Positions 26,781-35,695 of a stretch of 54,548 bases of DNA are shown here, piece after piece. The translations under genes and the position numbers were made by a program. Where the stretch lies: assembly GCF_007673235.1 (NCBI RefSeq), contig NZ_VDZH01000009.1, positions 1-54,548 of the forward strand, read 5' to 3'. Below the pieces are notes generated by a model. It saw only the letters and a list, made by a program, of their open reading frames with translations, was not told the origin of the DNA and did not search any database. Positions within the stretch are counted from its first letter, which is position 1. Each line of letters opens with the position of its first letter. The DNA comes from Curtobacterium pusillum. GTDB lineage: Bacteria; Actinomycetota; Actinomycetes; Actinomycetales; Microbacteriaceae.

Positions 26781-27404
26781 ATGAACACTCCCCGTACCGC
26801 CTCCGTCCGCTCCGCCCGTCGTATCGCCGGGTTCACCGCCCTGCCGCTCGTGGCCGCCCTCGCCCTCGCCGGGTGCTCGACCGCGCAGTCCGGTTCCTCG
26901 GGCGCGCCGTCGTCCGCAGCGTCGTCGTCGAACTCCTCCGGTGGGACCGCCACCACCGCGGCTGCATCGAACGACGCCCTGCGTGCGGCGGTCGAGACCG
27001 CCCGGAAGGCCGTCGGGTCCGGTGTCGTGATCTCCGTCGAACAGGAACAGAACGGCTCGGCGTACGAGGTCCTGGTCGTCACGGACGACGGCAACGAGCA
27101 CGAGGTCCACACGAACGCCGAGGGCACCTCGGTGTCCGGGTCGCCGCGGGCCGAGACCTCCGACGCCGATGACCGCGCCGAGAACGACCGGTTCGTCGCG
27201 GCGGCCGACCTCGACGTCACCGACGCTGCGGGCAAGCTCGAGGACCTGCACGCCGGTACCATCACCGAGCTCGGGCTCGACGACCACCTCGGGAAGGTGG
27301 TCTGGGAGGGCGACGTCCGCGACCCGTCCGGCACGAAGCACAGCGTCCGGATCGACGCCGGTTCGGGCGACGTCGTCACGGACCGGGTCGACACCGACGA
27401 CTGA
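26781..27404 (+). CDS. lipoprotein with PepSY-like domain
   Basis: This 207-residue protein has a signal peptide ending in lipobox LAGC (C32). A Ser/Gly-rich linker (about 33-62) leads to two PepSY-like units: about 64-105 (LRAAVETARKAVGSGVVISVEQEQ, YEVLVVTDDGNEHEVHTN) and about 145-205 (HLGKVVWEGDVRD, VRIDAGSGDVVTDRV). PepSY domains are extracytoplasmic and often modulate enzymes or sensors. Carrying the same CTTCAG operator as the adjacent signalling genes, it is likely a member of their regulon and perhaps a feedback partner of the kinase. That link is inferred. Confidence 0.85.
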   Translation: MNTPRTASVRSARRIAGFTALPLVAALALAGCSTAQSGSSGAPSSAASSSNSSGGTATTAAASNDALRAAVETARKAVGSGVVISVEQEQNGSAYEVLVVTDDGNEHEVHTNAEGTSVSGSPRAETSDADDRAENDRFVAAADLDVTDAAGKLEDLHAGTITELGLDDHLGKVVWEGDVRDPSGTKHSVRIDAGSGDVVTDRVDTDD

Positions 27405-27518
27405 CGGCTCGCGTGGACGCCCGTCGCCGCGCAGGGGTCGCCGCCGCGCGTGCGCGCGTCGGTGGTGCGCGGTAGACCGGGGGCATCCGGCCGAGCGTCG
27501 GCTGACCAGGGAGCGACG

Positions 27519-28355
27519 ATGACCGACCAGACCCCGCGCACCTACCCCCAGGGCGTCCCGAGCTGGATCGACGCCCGACAGCTCGACCCGGACGCCGCGC
27601 AGGCGTTCTACGGCGGCCTGTTCGGCTGGGACTTCGAGGAGCGGCTGCCGCCCGGTGCCCCGGGGTCGTACCGGATCGTGAGCCTCGACGGGCACGAGGT
27701 CGGTGCGATCGCCTCGAGCGAGGACCCGGCGACCTGGACGACGTACATCGCGGTCGACGACGCCGATGTCGCGGCCGCCCGGGTCGTCGAGCTCGGCGGC
27801 TCGGCCGCTGCGCCCGAGGACGCCGGGCCCGGGGGAGTGGCCGGCCGCAGCGTCGACTGCGTCGATCCCCGCGGTGCCGCGTTCGGTCTCTGGCAGGCCC
27901 GGGCTCGGCTCGGCGCGCAGCACATCAACGCCCCCGGTGGCTGGGTGTTCAGCGACCTGCGCTCGACGGAGCCCGAGCATGCGTTCTCGTTCTACGAGCA
28001 GTTGTTCGGGTGGCGGGTCTCGGGCATCGAGGAAGGCCCGAGCGCGATGGTCCGGCTGCCCGGGTACGGCGACCACCTCGCCGCGACCTCGGACCCGGAC
28101 ATCCGCGAACGCCAGGCCGGCGCTCCGGAGGGCTTCGCCGACGTGATCGGCGCCCTGGCCCGGACGGACTCCGGCCCGGACGACTGGCACGTCTCGTTCA
28201 GCGTCGCCGACCGAGACGACGCGGCCGCGCTGGCCGAGCGGCTCGGCGGCTCGGTGCTCGGCGCGTGGGAGGGTTTCTGGACGAAGGCAGCGGAACTCCG
28301 GGACCCGCAGGGTGCGACGTTCCGCGTCACGCAGTTCGCGCCGGACTCCGACTGA
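27519..28355 (+). CDS. VOC-superfamily protein with two glyoxalase-like domains
   Basis: This 278-residue protein starts at ATG after an AGGGAG site. Two VOC modules are clear: about 12-125 (FYGGLFGWDFEERL, DPRGAAFGLWQ) and about 140-272 (FYEQLFGWRVSGIE, DPQGATFRVTQFAP). Members include glyoxalases, dioxygenases and antibiotic-binding proteins; this one matches the broad two-domain actinobacterial group of unknown substrate. The gene ends 29 bases past the stop of the convergent TetR gene, so the two coding ends overlap. Confidence 0.88.
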   Translation: MTDQTPRTYPQGVPSWIDARQLDPDAAQAFYGGLFGWDFEERLPPGAPGSYRIVSLDGHEVGAIASSEDPATWTTYIAVDDADVAAARVVELGGSAAAPEDAGPGGVAGRSVDCVDPRGAAFGLWQARARLGAQHINAPGGWVFSDLRSTEPEHAFSFYEQLFGWRVSGIEEGPSAMVRLPGYGDHLAATSDPDIRERQAGAPEGFADVIGALARTDSGPDDWHVSFSVADRDDAAALAERLGGSVLGAWEGFWTKAAELRDPQGATFRVTQFAPDSD

Positions 28356-28923
28356 GTCCAGCGAGCAGGATGTCCAGCAGACGACCGGTCTGCTCGGTGT
28401 CCGTGGCGTCCCGCGTCGACAGCAGGATCCCGATCAGTGCCGCGGTGACGTCGTCCGCGAGCAGGTCCTCGCGGAGCGAGCCGTCCGCGGCTCCGGCGTC
28501 GAGGAAGCGCTGCACGGCCGCGTTCACCCGGTCGCGGGTGCCCGCGGCCTCGGCTGCGCCACGGAGCGCACCCACCCGGACGGTCTCGGCGAGGCCGCGC
28601 TTCGTGGCGACGAACTCGGCGTACCGACCGCTGAACGATCGCAGTGCCCCGGCACCGGTGGTCGCTGTGCGGAGCGAGTCGTCGACGGTGTCGAGGGCTG
28701 CGTCGAGCTCGGCGCGGTACACGGCCGCGATGAGGTCCTCGCGCGTGGGGAACGCCCGGTAGAGCGTGCCGATGCCGACCCCGGCTGCCCGGGCGATGCC
28801 CTCGAGCGAGGTGTCCTCCCCGTGGGTGGTGAAGGCTGCCCGCGCGGCCTCGACGAGTCGCTCCCGGTTGCGGGCGGCGTCTGCGCGCGGCCGCCGGACG
28901 GGGGACGTCGGTTCGCTGGACAA
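28327..28923 (-). CDS. TetR-family repressor
   Basis: This 198-residue regulator has an N-terminal HTH at about 14-60 (RERLVEAARAAF, TSLEGIARAAGVGIGTLYRAFPTREDLIAAVY). A ligand-binding helical domain follows. No ATG or GTG fits; a TTG at 28921-28923 preceded by GGAGGG gives MSSEPTSPVRRPRADAARNRE and is the best start. It is divergent from an aldo/keto reductase gene. Two near-identical palindromes fill the space between, so it very probably represses itself and the reductase. The C-terminal end overlaps the VOC gene by 29 bp. Confidence 0.9.
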   Translation of the reverse strand: MSSEPTSPVRRPRADAARNRERLVEAARAAFTTHGEDTSLEGIARAAGVGIGTLYRAFPTREDLIAAVYRAELDAALDTVDDSLRTATTGAGALRSFSGRYAEFVATKRGLAETVRVGALRGAAEAAGTRDRVNAAVQRFLDAGAADGSLREDLLADDVTAALIGILLSTRDATDTEQTGRLLDILLAGLSRSPARTA

Positions 28924-28942
28924 AGCGGAGGGCCCTCCGGTT
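28923..28942. promoter_or_regulatory. TetR operator O1
   Basis: AAGCGGAGG-gc-CCTCCGGTT is an inverted repeat with one mismatch, overlapping the repressor start codon. It lies 30 bp from O2 and abuts a TATGAT hexamer (28942-28947) that may be the reductase -10. Confidence 0.7.
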
Positions 28943-28952
28943 ATGATCGGTG

Positions 28953-28972
28953 AAGCGGAGGTTCCTCCGCTT
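28953..28972. promoter_or_regulatory. TetR operator O2
   Basis: AAGCGGAGG-tt-CCTCCGCTT is a perfect inverted repeat with nine-base arms. It lies between the putative -10 and the reductase start, where a bound repressor would block transcription. Confidence 0.75.
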
Positions 28973-28996
28973 CGGATGAGACTACCGGAGACCCCC

Positions 28997-29923
28997 ATGC
29001 AGGAGAACGAGACACGGCGCCCGGGTGGCGCGTACGACCTCGGCGGACGGACCGTCGCGCGGATCGGGTACGGCGCGATGGCCCTCGAGCGCTTCGCCGA
29101 CGACCGTGATGCCGGGGCGGCGCTGCTGCACCGCGCGCGGGACCTCGGGGTCGACCACGTCGACACCGCCGATTTCTACGGAGACGGGGTGGCGAACGAC
29201 GTGATCCGTCGGGCGTTCGGCGCCTCGGACGAGGTCGTCGTCGTGAGCAAGGTCGGTGCGGTCCGCGTGGACGCCCCGGTGCCCCTCGCGCTGGCGCAGC
29301 GCCCGGAGCAGCTCCGTGCGCAGGTGCACGCGAACCTGCGGAGCCTCGGACGGGACCGCATCGACGTGGTGAACCTCCGTCGAGCCGACATCGGCCCCGG
29401 TCTCATCGCGCAGGGGGACGAGCTCGTGGACCTCGACGCCCAGCTCGCGGAGATGACCGCCATGCGGGACGAGGGGCTCATCGGCGGCATCGGGCTGAGC
29501 GCGGTGTCCGGCGAGGTCCTCGGCCGCGGGCTCGCGGCAGGGATCGTGTGCGTGCAGAACGCCTACTCGCTCGTGGCCCGTGAGCACGAGGCGCTCCTCG
29601 ACGTGTGCGTGCGGAACGGCATCGCGTGGGTTCCCTACTTCCCGCTCGGCGGTGCGTTCCCCGGGCTGCCGAAGGTCGCCGACGAGCCCGAAGTGCTCCG
29701 CATCGCCGCTGAGCTCGGCATCACGCCCGCGCAGCTCGGGCTCGCCTGGTTGCTCGGGCACGCACCGGACGTCCTGCTGATCCCCGGCACGTCGAACGCC
29801 GACCACCTCGCCGAGAACCTCGCGGTCGGGAGCATCGTGCTCACCGAGGCCCAGACGACCGCACTCGACGCGGTGTGGTCGCAGCGGGTCGCCGACGGGC
29901 AGACGGAGCGCACCTGGCCGTGA
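28997..29923 (+). CDS. aldo/keto reductase
   Basis: This 308-residue enzyme has the AKR barrel signatures: GYGAMALERF near the start, DHVDTADFYGDGVANDVIRRAF with catalytic D and Y near 53-58, and the catalytic lysine in VVSKVGA. The cofactor end is IPGTSNADHLAENL. The usual catalytic-His segment (WHWP-like) reads VNLRRAD, as in the YdbC/YajO-like branch. It probably reduces a small aldehyde or ketone with NADPH. The ATG at 28997 has a GGAG site seven bases upstream; an in-frame ATG at 28976 lacks one. It is controlled by the divergent TetR. Confidence 0.9.
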   Translation: MQENETRRPGGAYDLGGRTVARIGYGAMALERFADDRDAGAALLHRARDLGVDHVDTADFYGDGVANDVIRRAFGASDEVVVVSKVGAVRVDAPVPLALAQRPEQLRAQVHANLRSLGRDRIDVVNLRRADIGPGLIAQGDELVDLDAQLAEMTAMRDEGLIGGIGLSAVSGEVLGRGLAAGIVCVQNAYSLVAREHEALLDVCVRNGIAWVPYFPLGGAFPGLPKVADEPEVLRIAAELGITPAQLGLAWLLGHAPDVLLIPGTSNADHLAENLAVGSIVLTEAQTTALDAVWSQRVADGQTERTWP

Positions 29924-29946
29924 GCGGCTGGGGAGACCGGTCCGGG

Positions 29947-30267
29947 TCAGGACTCTGACGGCAGCGGTGCCCCGAGCACCCGGCGGAGTGCGAGCCCGGC
30001 GACCTTCTCGTCCGACGTGTCGAGCAGCACGCGGTAGGTGTCGTCGGCCGTGACGAACTCGACGCACACCGCGTCGAAGTCGCACGGCTCGATGCGCCAC
30101 CCGTGCACGGCGTCCATCGGCACCTGGGTGAGGCCGTCGCGCTCGAAGCTCGTCTCCGCCGACGCGTGGTCGTCGAACACCCGGACGCGGCCGAACGTGC
30201 CACGCCAGGTCAGCTGGAGGTCGAGCACGGGCGACGAGGTCGCGGGGGATGCAGAAGGGTCCGGCAC
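29947..30267 (-). CDS. small hypothetical protein
   Basis: This 106-residue soluble protein from a GTG start is not recognised. The C-terminal 90 residues have an alternating beta-rich pattern (VLDLQLTWRGTFGRVRVFDD, WRIEPCDFDAVCVEFVTADDTYRVLLDT) and end LRRVLGAPLPSES. The first 15 residues are low-complexity, and a second GTG 14 codons in could be the true start. No clear ribosome site is visible. Codon use is like that of real neighbours, so I keep it with moderate confidence. Confidence 0.55.
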   Translation of the reverse strand: MPDPSASPATSSPVLDLQLTWRGTFGRVRVFDDHASAETSFERDGLTQVPMDAVHGWRIEPCDFDAVCVEFVTADDTYRVLLDTSDEKVAGLALRRVLGAPLPSES

Positions 30268-30348
30268 CCGCCGATCGTACCGAGGGGTGCCGGACCCGTG
30301 CGTGCGGCGCCGAGCCGCGTCGTCGCTATCCGGACAGGAGGGGGACGG

Positions 30349-31884
30349 TCAGTGACCGTCCTCGTCGCGGCGGCGCACCTGGTTCGCGGGGTCACGGCCG
30401 GTCACGGGGAACGGGCCGGTGACGCCCTCGCGCAGGGAGGCGATGCGGAGGATCCGGTCACGCTGCAGGAACCAGCCGACGATGAGCAGCGGGATCACGA
30501 TGACGAGGGACGCGATCGTGTAGGTGCCGACGGGGTAGTCGATCGCCATCAGGACGATCACCGACACGAGGAACGCGAGCGTCAACCACGAGGTCACCGG
30601 GGCACCGGGCAGCTTGAACGAGGGCTCCTTCGCGAGCCCCTGCTTCGCCCACGAGCGGAGCTTCATCTGGCAGAGGATGATCGTGCCCCACGCCGTGATG
30701 ATGCCGAGGCTGGCGATGTTCAGCGCGATCTCGAACGCCTGGCTCGGGATGAAGTAGTTGAGCACGACGCCCGCGACGGTGAACGCCGCGGTCAGCAGGA
30801 TGCCGGCGTACGGCACGCCGCCCTTCGACATCTTCGTGGTCCACTTCGGCGCCGAGCCGTTCATGCCCATCGAGTGCAGCGCACGGCCGGTCGAGTACAA
30901 GCCGGCGTTGAGGGACGACAGTGCCGCGGTGAGCACGACGAAGTTCATGATCGACCCGACGATCGCCCCGACCTGCGGGTTGCCGATCGACGAGAAGAAC
31001 GTGACGAAGGGGCTCTCGCCCTCCTTGTAGGCGGTGTACGGCAGGAGGATCGACAGCAGGACGACCGAGCCGACGTAGAACACCGCGATGCGGAGGATGA
31101 CGGAGTTGATGGCGCGGGGGATGACCTTCTCGGTGTCCTGCGTCTCACCGGACGCGGTACCGACGAGCTCGATGGCGGCGTAGGCGAACACGACGCCCTG
31201 CACCACGAGGACCGCGGGGAGCAGCCCGTTCGGCAGCAGTCCGCCGTTGTCGGCCCAGAGGCTGAAGCCGGTGCGGACGGTCTCGCCGCCTGCCTCGACC
31301 GGGAAGGCCCAGATCAGCCAGATGAGCGCGATCACGAGGAACGCGACGAGGGCGGCGACCTTGATGAGGGCGAACCAGAACTCGAGCTCACCGAACACCT
31401 TGACCGCGACCATGTTGGCGGCGAGGACGACCACGAGGGCGATGAGTGCGAGGAGCCACTGTGGAGCAGCGGTGAACGCCGACCAGTACTTCAGGTAGAC
31501 CGCGACGGCGGTGGTGTCCACGATCGAGGTCATCGCCCAGTTCAGGAAGTACATCCAGCCCGCGGCGTACGCGAACTTCTCGCCGTAGAACTCACGGGCG
31601 TAGGAGATGAACGACCCGGAGGACGGACGGTGCAGCACGAGCTCACCGAGCGCACGCAGGATGAAGAACGCGAAGATGCCCGCGATCAGGTAGACGACCG
31701 CGAGGGCCGGGCCCGCGGTGTGCAGTCGGCCGCCGGCGCCGAGGAAGAGGCCGGTGCCGATCGCGCCGCCGATGGCGATCATCTGCAGTTGCCGGGGCTT
31801 CAGACCGTGCTGGTAGCCCTCCTGCTCGTGCGAGAAGTCGTTCGCGGGCGCGCGGTCCACCCCGGTGTCGTTCTGCGCTGTCAT
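30349..31884 (-). CDS. ansP: amino-acid permease, AnsP-like (APC family)
   Basis: This is a 511-residue transporter with 12 membrane helices. The APC hallmark [17 protein letters not shown] is at about 35-51 and [21 protein letters not shown] lies near 95-115. The segment [20 protein letters not shown] closely follows L-asparagine permeases, so asparagine/proton symport is the best guess; other neutral or basic amino acids are possible. The start is ATG 31882-31884. An inverted GTAAC-n6-GTTAC element lies 63 bp upstream and may carry nitrogen control. Confidence 0.87.
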   Translation of the reverse strand: MTAQNDTGVDRAPANDFSHEQEGYQHGLKPRQLQMIAIGGAIGTGLFLGAGGRLHTAGPALAVVYLIAGIFAFFILRALGELVLHRPSSGSFISYAREFYGEKFAYAAGWMYFLNWAMTSIVDTTAVAVYLKYWSAFTAAPQWLLALIALVVVLAANMVAVKVFGELEFWFALIKVAALVAFLVIALIWLIWAFPVEAGGETVRTGFSLWADNGGLLPNGLLPAVLVVQGVVFAYAAIELVGTASGETQDTEKVIPRAINSVILRIAVFYVGSVVLLSILLPYTAYKEGESPFVTFFSSIGNPQVGAIVGSIMNFVVLTAALSSLNAGLYSTGRALHSMGMNGSAPKWTTKMSKGGVPYAGILLTAAFTVAGVVLNYFIPSQAFEIALNIASLGIITAWGTIILCQMKLRSWAKQGLAKEPSFKLPGAPVTSWLTLAFLVSVIVLMAIDYPVGTYTIASLVIVIPLLIVGWFLQRDRILRIASLREGVTGPFPVTGRDPANQVRRRDEDGH

Positions 31885-31946
31885 GCGCGACACGCTACAG
31901 GTGCGCGGAAGCGGGGCGGCACACAAACATGCGAGACGCCTGAACT

Positions 31947-31962
31947 GTAACGGGACGGTTAC
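31947..31962. promoter_or_regulatory. GTAAC-n6-GTTAC inverted repeat upstream of ansP
   Basis: GTAAC gggacg GTTAC has the half-site length and six-base spacer of actinobacterial GlnR boxes, though the second half deviates from GAAAC. The position before a likely asparagine permease fits nitrogen regulation. Confidence 0.4.
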
Positions 31963-32019
31963 GATCGCGATCCCCATGCCACTGGGCGACACGCCGTGGT
32001 CGGGGTACAGCGGTGCCGG

Positions 32020-32040
32020 GAATCCGGCGGAACCGGATTC
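32020..32040. promoter_or_regulatory. inverted repeat GAATCCGG-n5-CCGGATTC
   Basis: Perfect eight-base arms around cggaa, 268 bp before the proV start. It could be an operator for the osmolyte importer or part of a leader structure. Confidence 0.4.
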
Positions 32041-32307
32041 GCGATGGGGGACAACCGCCGATAGCCTTGAACGTCCCTTCAGGGGACACCGACGATCAGG
32101 ACGCGTCCAGCGCAGCAGCACAGCGCTGGCCGTACGGTCGGCCGGACCGGGGTCGTCCCGAGTACGACCCCCGCGTGCGTGATCGCTCGCCCTGCGCCTG
32201 TTGCGCGGGCTCGATGCGGTGCCGCCGAACAGGGTGCCGGGCGACCCGTCCGCAACCACACCGAGACCGCCGTGCGCCCGTGCGCCGCGGTCCCGCGAGG
32301 AGCACCG

Positions 32308-33657
32308 TTGACCATCGCACCACCCCAGGACCGGCCTGCCACCACGCCGGACGACCCCACCGCCGATCCAGCGCTGAGCGTGCGCGGCGCCTACAAGGTG
32401 TTCGGCCGACGTCCCGGCGAAGCCGTCCGCCGTCTGGCCGCCGGCGCGACGCGTGACGAGGTCCGCGACCTCGGTTCCGCAGCCGTCATCGACGCGTCGT
32501 TCGACGTGCGTCCCGGCGAGATCTTCGTCGTCATGGGGCTCTCGGGCTCCGGCAAGTCGACCCTCATCCGGATGCTGAACGGTCTGCTCGAGCCGACCGC
32601 CGGCACGGTGGAGATCGGTGGCCGCACCGTGACGAAGGCCACGCCGAAGGAGATCCGCGAGATCCGTCGCACGAGCGTGTCGATGGTCTTCCAGCACTTC
32701 GCACTGCTGCCGCACCGCACGGTGCTCGAGAACGTTGCGTACGGCCTCGAGGTGAACGGCGTCGACAAGACCACCCGGCTCGCCAAGGCCCGCGAGGTCA
32801 TCGGCCTGGTCGGCCTCGACGTCTGGGCGGACGCCAAGCCCGACGAGCTGTCCGGCGGCATGCAGCAGCGCGTCGGCATCGCCCGCGCCCTCGCCGCCGA
32901 GACGGACGTCCTGCTCATGGACGAGGCGTTCAGCGCCCTCGACCCGCTCATCCGCCGCGAGATGCAGGAGCAGCTCGTCGACCTGCAGCAGCGCCTCGGC
33001 AAGACCATCGTCTTCATCACGCACGACCTGAACGAGGCGATGTTCCTCGGTGACCGGATCGCCGTGATGCGCGACGGCCGGATCGTCCAGATCGGCTCGC
33101 CGGAAGACATCCTCACCGACCCCGCGAACGACTACGTCGCCCAGTTCGTGCAGGACGTCGACCGTGCCCGCGTGCTGACCGCCGCGAGCGTGATGGAGCC
33201 CGCACGTGCGGCCGTCCCGCTCACCGTCGGACCCCGAGGCGCGCTGCGCACCATGCGCGACCTGCAGACCGCGGCGGTCTTCGTGACCGGCCGTGGCCGG
33301 AAGCTCGAGGGCTGGGTCCGTGACCGGCACGTCATGCGCCAGGTCAAGGCCGGCGACACGAACCTCGACGCCATCGTGAACACCGAGTACGCCCGGGTCG
33401 CCCCGGACACCGCGCTCACCGACCTGTTCGAGCTCGCCGTCGAGTCGCCGCTGCCGATCGCGGTCGTGGACGACGAGGGGCGCCTGCTCGGCGTGGTCCC
33501 GCGCGTCACGCTGCTCGCGGCGCTCGGCAACGTGCCGACCGCGACGATGCCGATCCCGGTGCTCGAGCCGGTGACCCGCATCAGCGACTCCGACATGGAC
33601 TCGACCCTCGCCGCGAACGGCGAACACCCCGTCGTCACCGAAGGAGACCACGCATGA
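32308..33657 (+). CDS. proV: ABC transporter ATPase, glycine betaine/proline type (ProV)
   Basis: This is a 449-residue ATPase. Walker [10 protein letters not shown] is at 77-85, the Q-loop is [13 protein letters not shown], the signature LSGGMQQR is at 181-188 and Walker B VLLMDE at 201-206. A C-terminal region of about 150 residues has two CBS-like repeats, which in OpuA-type importers sense ionic strength. I chose TTG at 32308 because a GAGGAG site sits six bases before it; no ATG or GTG is better placed. Its stop overlaps the proW ATG as ATGA. Substrate is inferred from family: betaine or a related compatible solute. Confidence 0.92.
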   Translation: MTIAPPQDRPATTPDDPTADPALSVRGAYKVFGRRPGEAVRRLAAGATRDEVRDLGSAAVIDASFDVRPGEIFVVMGLSGSGKSTLIRMLNGLLEPTAGTVEIGGRTVTKATPKEIREIRRTSVSMVFQHFALLPHRTVLENVAYGLEVNGVDKTTRLAKAREVIGLVGLDVWADAKPDELSGGMQQRVGIARALAAETDVLLMDEAFSALDPLIRREMQEQLVDLQQRLGKTIVFITHDLNEAMFLGDRIAVMRDGRIVQIGSPEDILTDPANDYVAQFVQDVDRARVLTAASVMEPARAAVPLTVGPRGALRTMRDLQTAAVFVTGRGRKLEGWVRDRHVMRQVKAGDTNLDAIVNTEYARVAPDTALTDLFELAVESPLPIAVVDDEGRLLGVVPRVTLLAALGNVPTATMPIPVLEPVTRISDSDMDSTLAANGEHPVVTEGDHA

Positions 33658-34628
33658 TCACCCCCGGTACCAACTCCTTCGGCGACTTCCACCTGCCCCT
33701 CGGCACCTGGGTCGCCGCGATCGTCGACTGGATCACGACCTACCTCTCCGGCTTCTTCGACGTCGTCCGCTACGTGTTCACGTGGATGGACGCGTGGATG
33801 GAGTACTTCCTCTCCACCCCGCCGTTCTGGGTGGTCGTCGCGGTCCTCGTGGTCCTGGCGTTCGTCGCGAAGGGCTGGAAACTCGCCATCGGTGCCGCCA
33901 TCGGCCTGCTCTTCATCGTGAGCGTCGGTCAGTGGACGAACGCGATGGACACCCTGGCGCTCGTGATCGTCGCCGCGGGCCTCGCCGTCGTGTTCAGCGT
34001 GCCGCTCGGCATCTGGGCCGCCCGCTCCGACACCGCGAGCCGCATCATCCGCCCGGTGCTCGACTTCATGCAGACCACCCCGGCGTTCGTCTACCTGATC
34101 CCGGCGCTGCTGCTCTTCCGCGTCGGCGTCGTGCCCGGCATCGTCGCGACGATCGTGTTCGCGATGGCTCCGGGTGTGCGTCTCACCGAGCTCGGCATCC
34201 GCGGGGTCCCGAGCGAGGTCGTCGAGGCCGGCGCCGCGTTCGGCTCCAGCCCGTGGCGCATCCTCCGCCAGATCCAGCTGCCGCTCGCGAAGGCCAGCAT
34301 CATGGCGGGCGTCAACCAGGTCATCATGCTGTCCCTCTCGATGGTCGTCATCGCCGGCATGGTCGGCGCCGGTGGGCTCGGCGAGCAGATCGTCGCGTCG
34401 CTGAACCGCATCGACGTCGGCCTGGGTGCCGAGGCCGGACTGTCCGTCGTGGTCCTCGCGATCCTGCTGGACCGCCTGACCGCAGCGCTCGGCGGCGACG
34501 CGGGGCGCGCCTCCAGGCTGTTCGGACGGAAGCGGAAGCCGACGGTGACCGCGACGCCGAACGCGGCGACCGCCCAGACCGCCGCCACCACCGAAGCGGT
34601 CACCGACCGCCAGACCGTCGACGCGTGA
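33654..34628 (+). CDS. proW: ABC transporter permease, glycine betaine/proline type (ProW)
   Basis: This 324-residue permease has an N-terminal extension with amphipathic helices, then six or so membrane helices. The inner-membrane signature [19 protein letters not shown] and the coupling loop [39 protein letters not shown] are typical of ProW/OpuAB. The C-terminal 45 residues are a Thr/Ala-rich tail. It is translationally coupled to proV and followed 14 bp later by the binding-protein gene, completing a ProVWX-type system. Confidence 0.93.
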   Translation: MITPGTNSFGDFHLPLGTWVAAIVDWITTYLSGFFDVVRYVFTWMDAWMEYFLSTPPFWVVVAVLVVLAFVAKGWKLAIGAAIGLLFIVSVGQWTNAMDTLALVIVAAGLAVVFSVPLGIWAARSDTASRIIRPVLDFMQTTPAFVYLIPALLLFRVGVVPGIVATIVFAMAPGVRLTELGIRGVPSEVVEAGAAFGSSPWRILRQIQLPLAKASIMAGVNQVIMLSLSMVVIAGMVGAGGLGEQIVASLNRIDVGLGAEAGLSVVVLAILLDRLTAALGGDAGRASRLFGRKRKPTVTATPNAATAQTAATTEAVTDRQTVDA

Positions 34629-34642
34629 GGAAGGACCAGACC

Positions 34643-35593
34643 ATGAAGCGCAACCAGACCCCGCGCAACCACACCCCGCACAAGCGAACCAAGCGCACCC
34701 TCGCGGCGGCCGCGCTCGCCGCCGCCACCGCCCTCGGCCTCTCCGCCTGCATGCCGCCCGGCTACTACGGCGCGACCGGCACGCTCGACAACGGTGACCA
34801 GAAGTCGATGCACGTCGTCGTCTTCAACGGCTGGGACGAGGACACCGCCGCCAGCTACCTCTGGAAGTACGTCCTCGAGCAGAAGGGCTACGACGTCCAG
34901 CTCACGAACTCCGACGTCGCGCCCGCGTACACGGGCCTGGCCTCCGGCGACTACGACGTCGTGTTCGACACCTGGCTGCCGAACACGCACAAGGAGTACA
35001 TGGACACGTACGGCAAGGACCTCACGGACCTCGGTGCGTGGAACGAGCAGGCGTCGCTCGAGCTCGCCGTGCCGGAGTACTCGGACATCGACTCGATCGA
35101 CGAGCTCAAGGCGCACGCGTCGGACTTCGGCAACAAGATCATCGGCATCGAGCCCGCCGCCGGTGAGACGAAGGTCGTGTCCGAGCAGGTCATCCCGCAG
35201 TACGGCCTCGACGGCATGGACTTCGTGACGAGTTCCACGCCGGCGATGCTCGCAGACCTCAAGGCCTCGATCGCGAAGAAGCAGGACGTCGTCGTGACGC
35301 TGTGGCGTCCGCACTGGGCGTACGACGCGTTCCCGATCAAGGACCTGAAGGACCCGAAGGGCGCGCTCGGCAAGAACGAGGAGATCCACACCATCGCGAA
35401 GAAGTCCATCAAGGACGACTTCCCGACGGCGTCGAAGTGGATGTCCGACTTCTCGATGGACTCCGACACGCTCTACTCGCTGGAGAACGCGCTCGTGAAC
35501 AGCGGCGCGAAGACGAGCGAGTACCCGGCGATCACCGCGAAGTGGGCGTCCGAGCACCAGGACTACGTGGACTCGCTCACGTCGTCGAAGTAG
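34643..35593 (+). CDS. proX: glycine betaine/proline-type substrate-binding lipoprotein (ProX)
   Basis: This 316-residue protein has a basic start, a signal peptide and lipobox LSAC (C36). The OpuAC-type fold follows, beginning HVVVFNGWDEDTAASYLWKYVLEQKGYDVQ. Aromatic residues that usually form the quaternary-ammonium cage are present (FDTWLPNTHKEYMDTYG, LWRPHWAYDAF). It captures the solute for ProVW. A GGAAGG ribosome site precedes the ATG at 34643. A palindromic terminator-like repeat begins 14 nt after the stop. Confidence 0.93.
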   Translation: MKRNQTPRNHTPHKRTKRTLAAAALAAATALGLSACMPPGYYGATGTLDNGDQKSMHVVVFNGWDEDTAASYLWKYVLEQKGYDVQLTNSDVAPAYTGLASGDYDVVFDTWLPNTHKEYMDTYGKDLTDLGAWNEQASLELAVPEYSDIDSIDELKAHASDFGNKIIGIEPAAGETKVVSEQVIPQYGLDGMDFVTSSTPAMLADLKASIAKKQDVVVTLWRPHWAYDAFPIKDLKDPKGALGKNEEIHTIAKKSIKDDFPTASKWMSDFSMDSDTLYSLENALVNSGAKTSEYPAITAKWASEHQDYVDSLTSSK

Positions 35594-35607
35594 CGGCTGA
35601 CGAGCAG

Positions 35608-35647
35608 GACGGGAGGCGCGGTGCCAGCTGGCACCGCGCCTCCCGTC
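35608..35647. terminator. palindromic terminator-like repeat, copy C
   Basis: A 40-nt perfect palindrome (20-base arms, GACGGG subtype) 14 nt after proX. It separates proVWX from the mscS-type gene in the same direction. There is no T-run. Confidence 0.82.
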
Positions 35648-35695
35648 TTGCGGTCCGCTGGGCGACGACCGTCGTCCAGTTGGTTGCATGGAGGG

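Larger units (their letters stand above)
31885..32307. other. 423-bp divergent intergenic region
   Basis: This is the space between ansP and proV. It holds the GTAAC inverted repeat, a GAATCCGG/CCGGATTC inverted repeat and a short GTCCC-ttca-GGGGAC motif near 32075. I see no gene with a plausible start. Promoters for both flanking operons must lie here, but no strong -35/-10 pair stands out. Confidence 0.6.
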
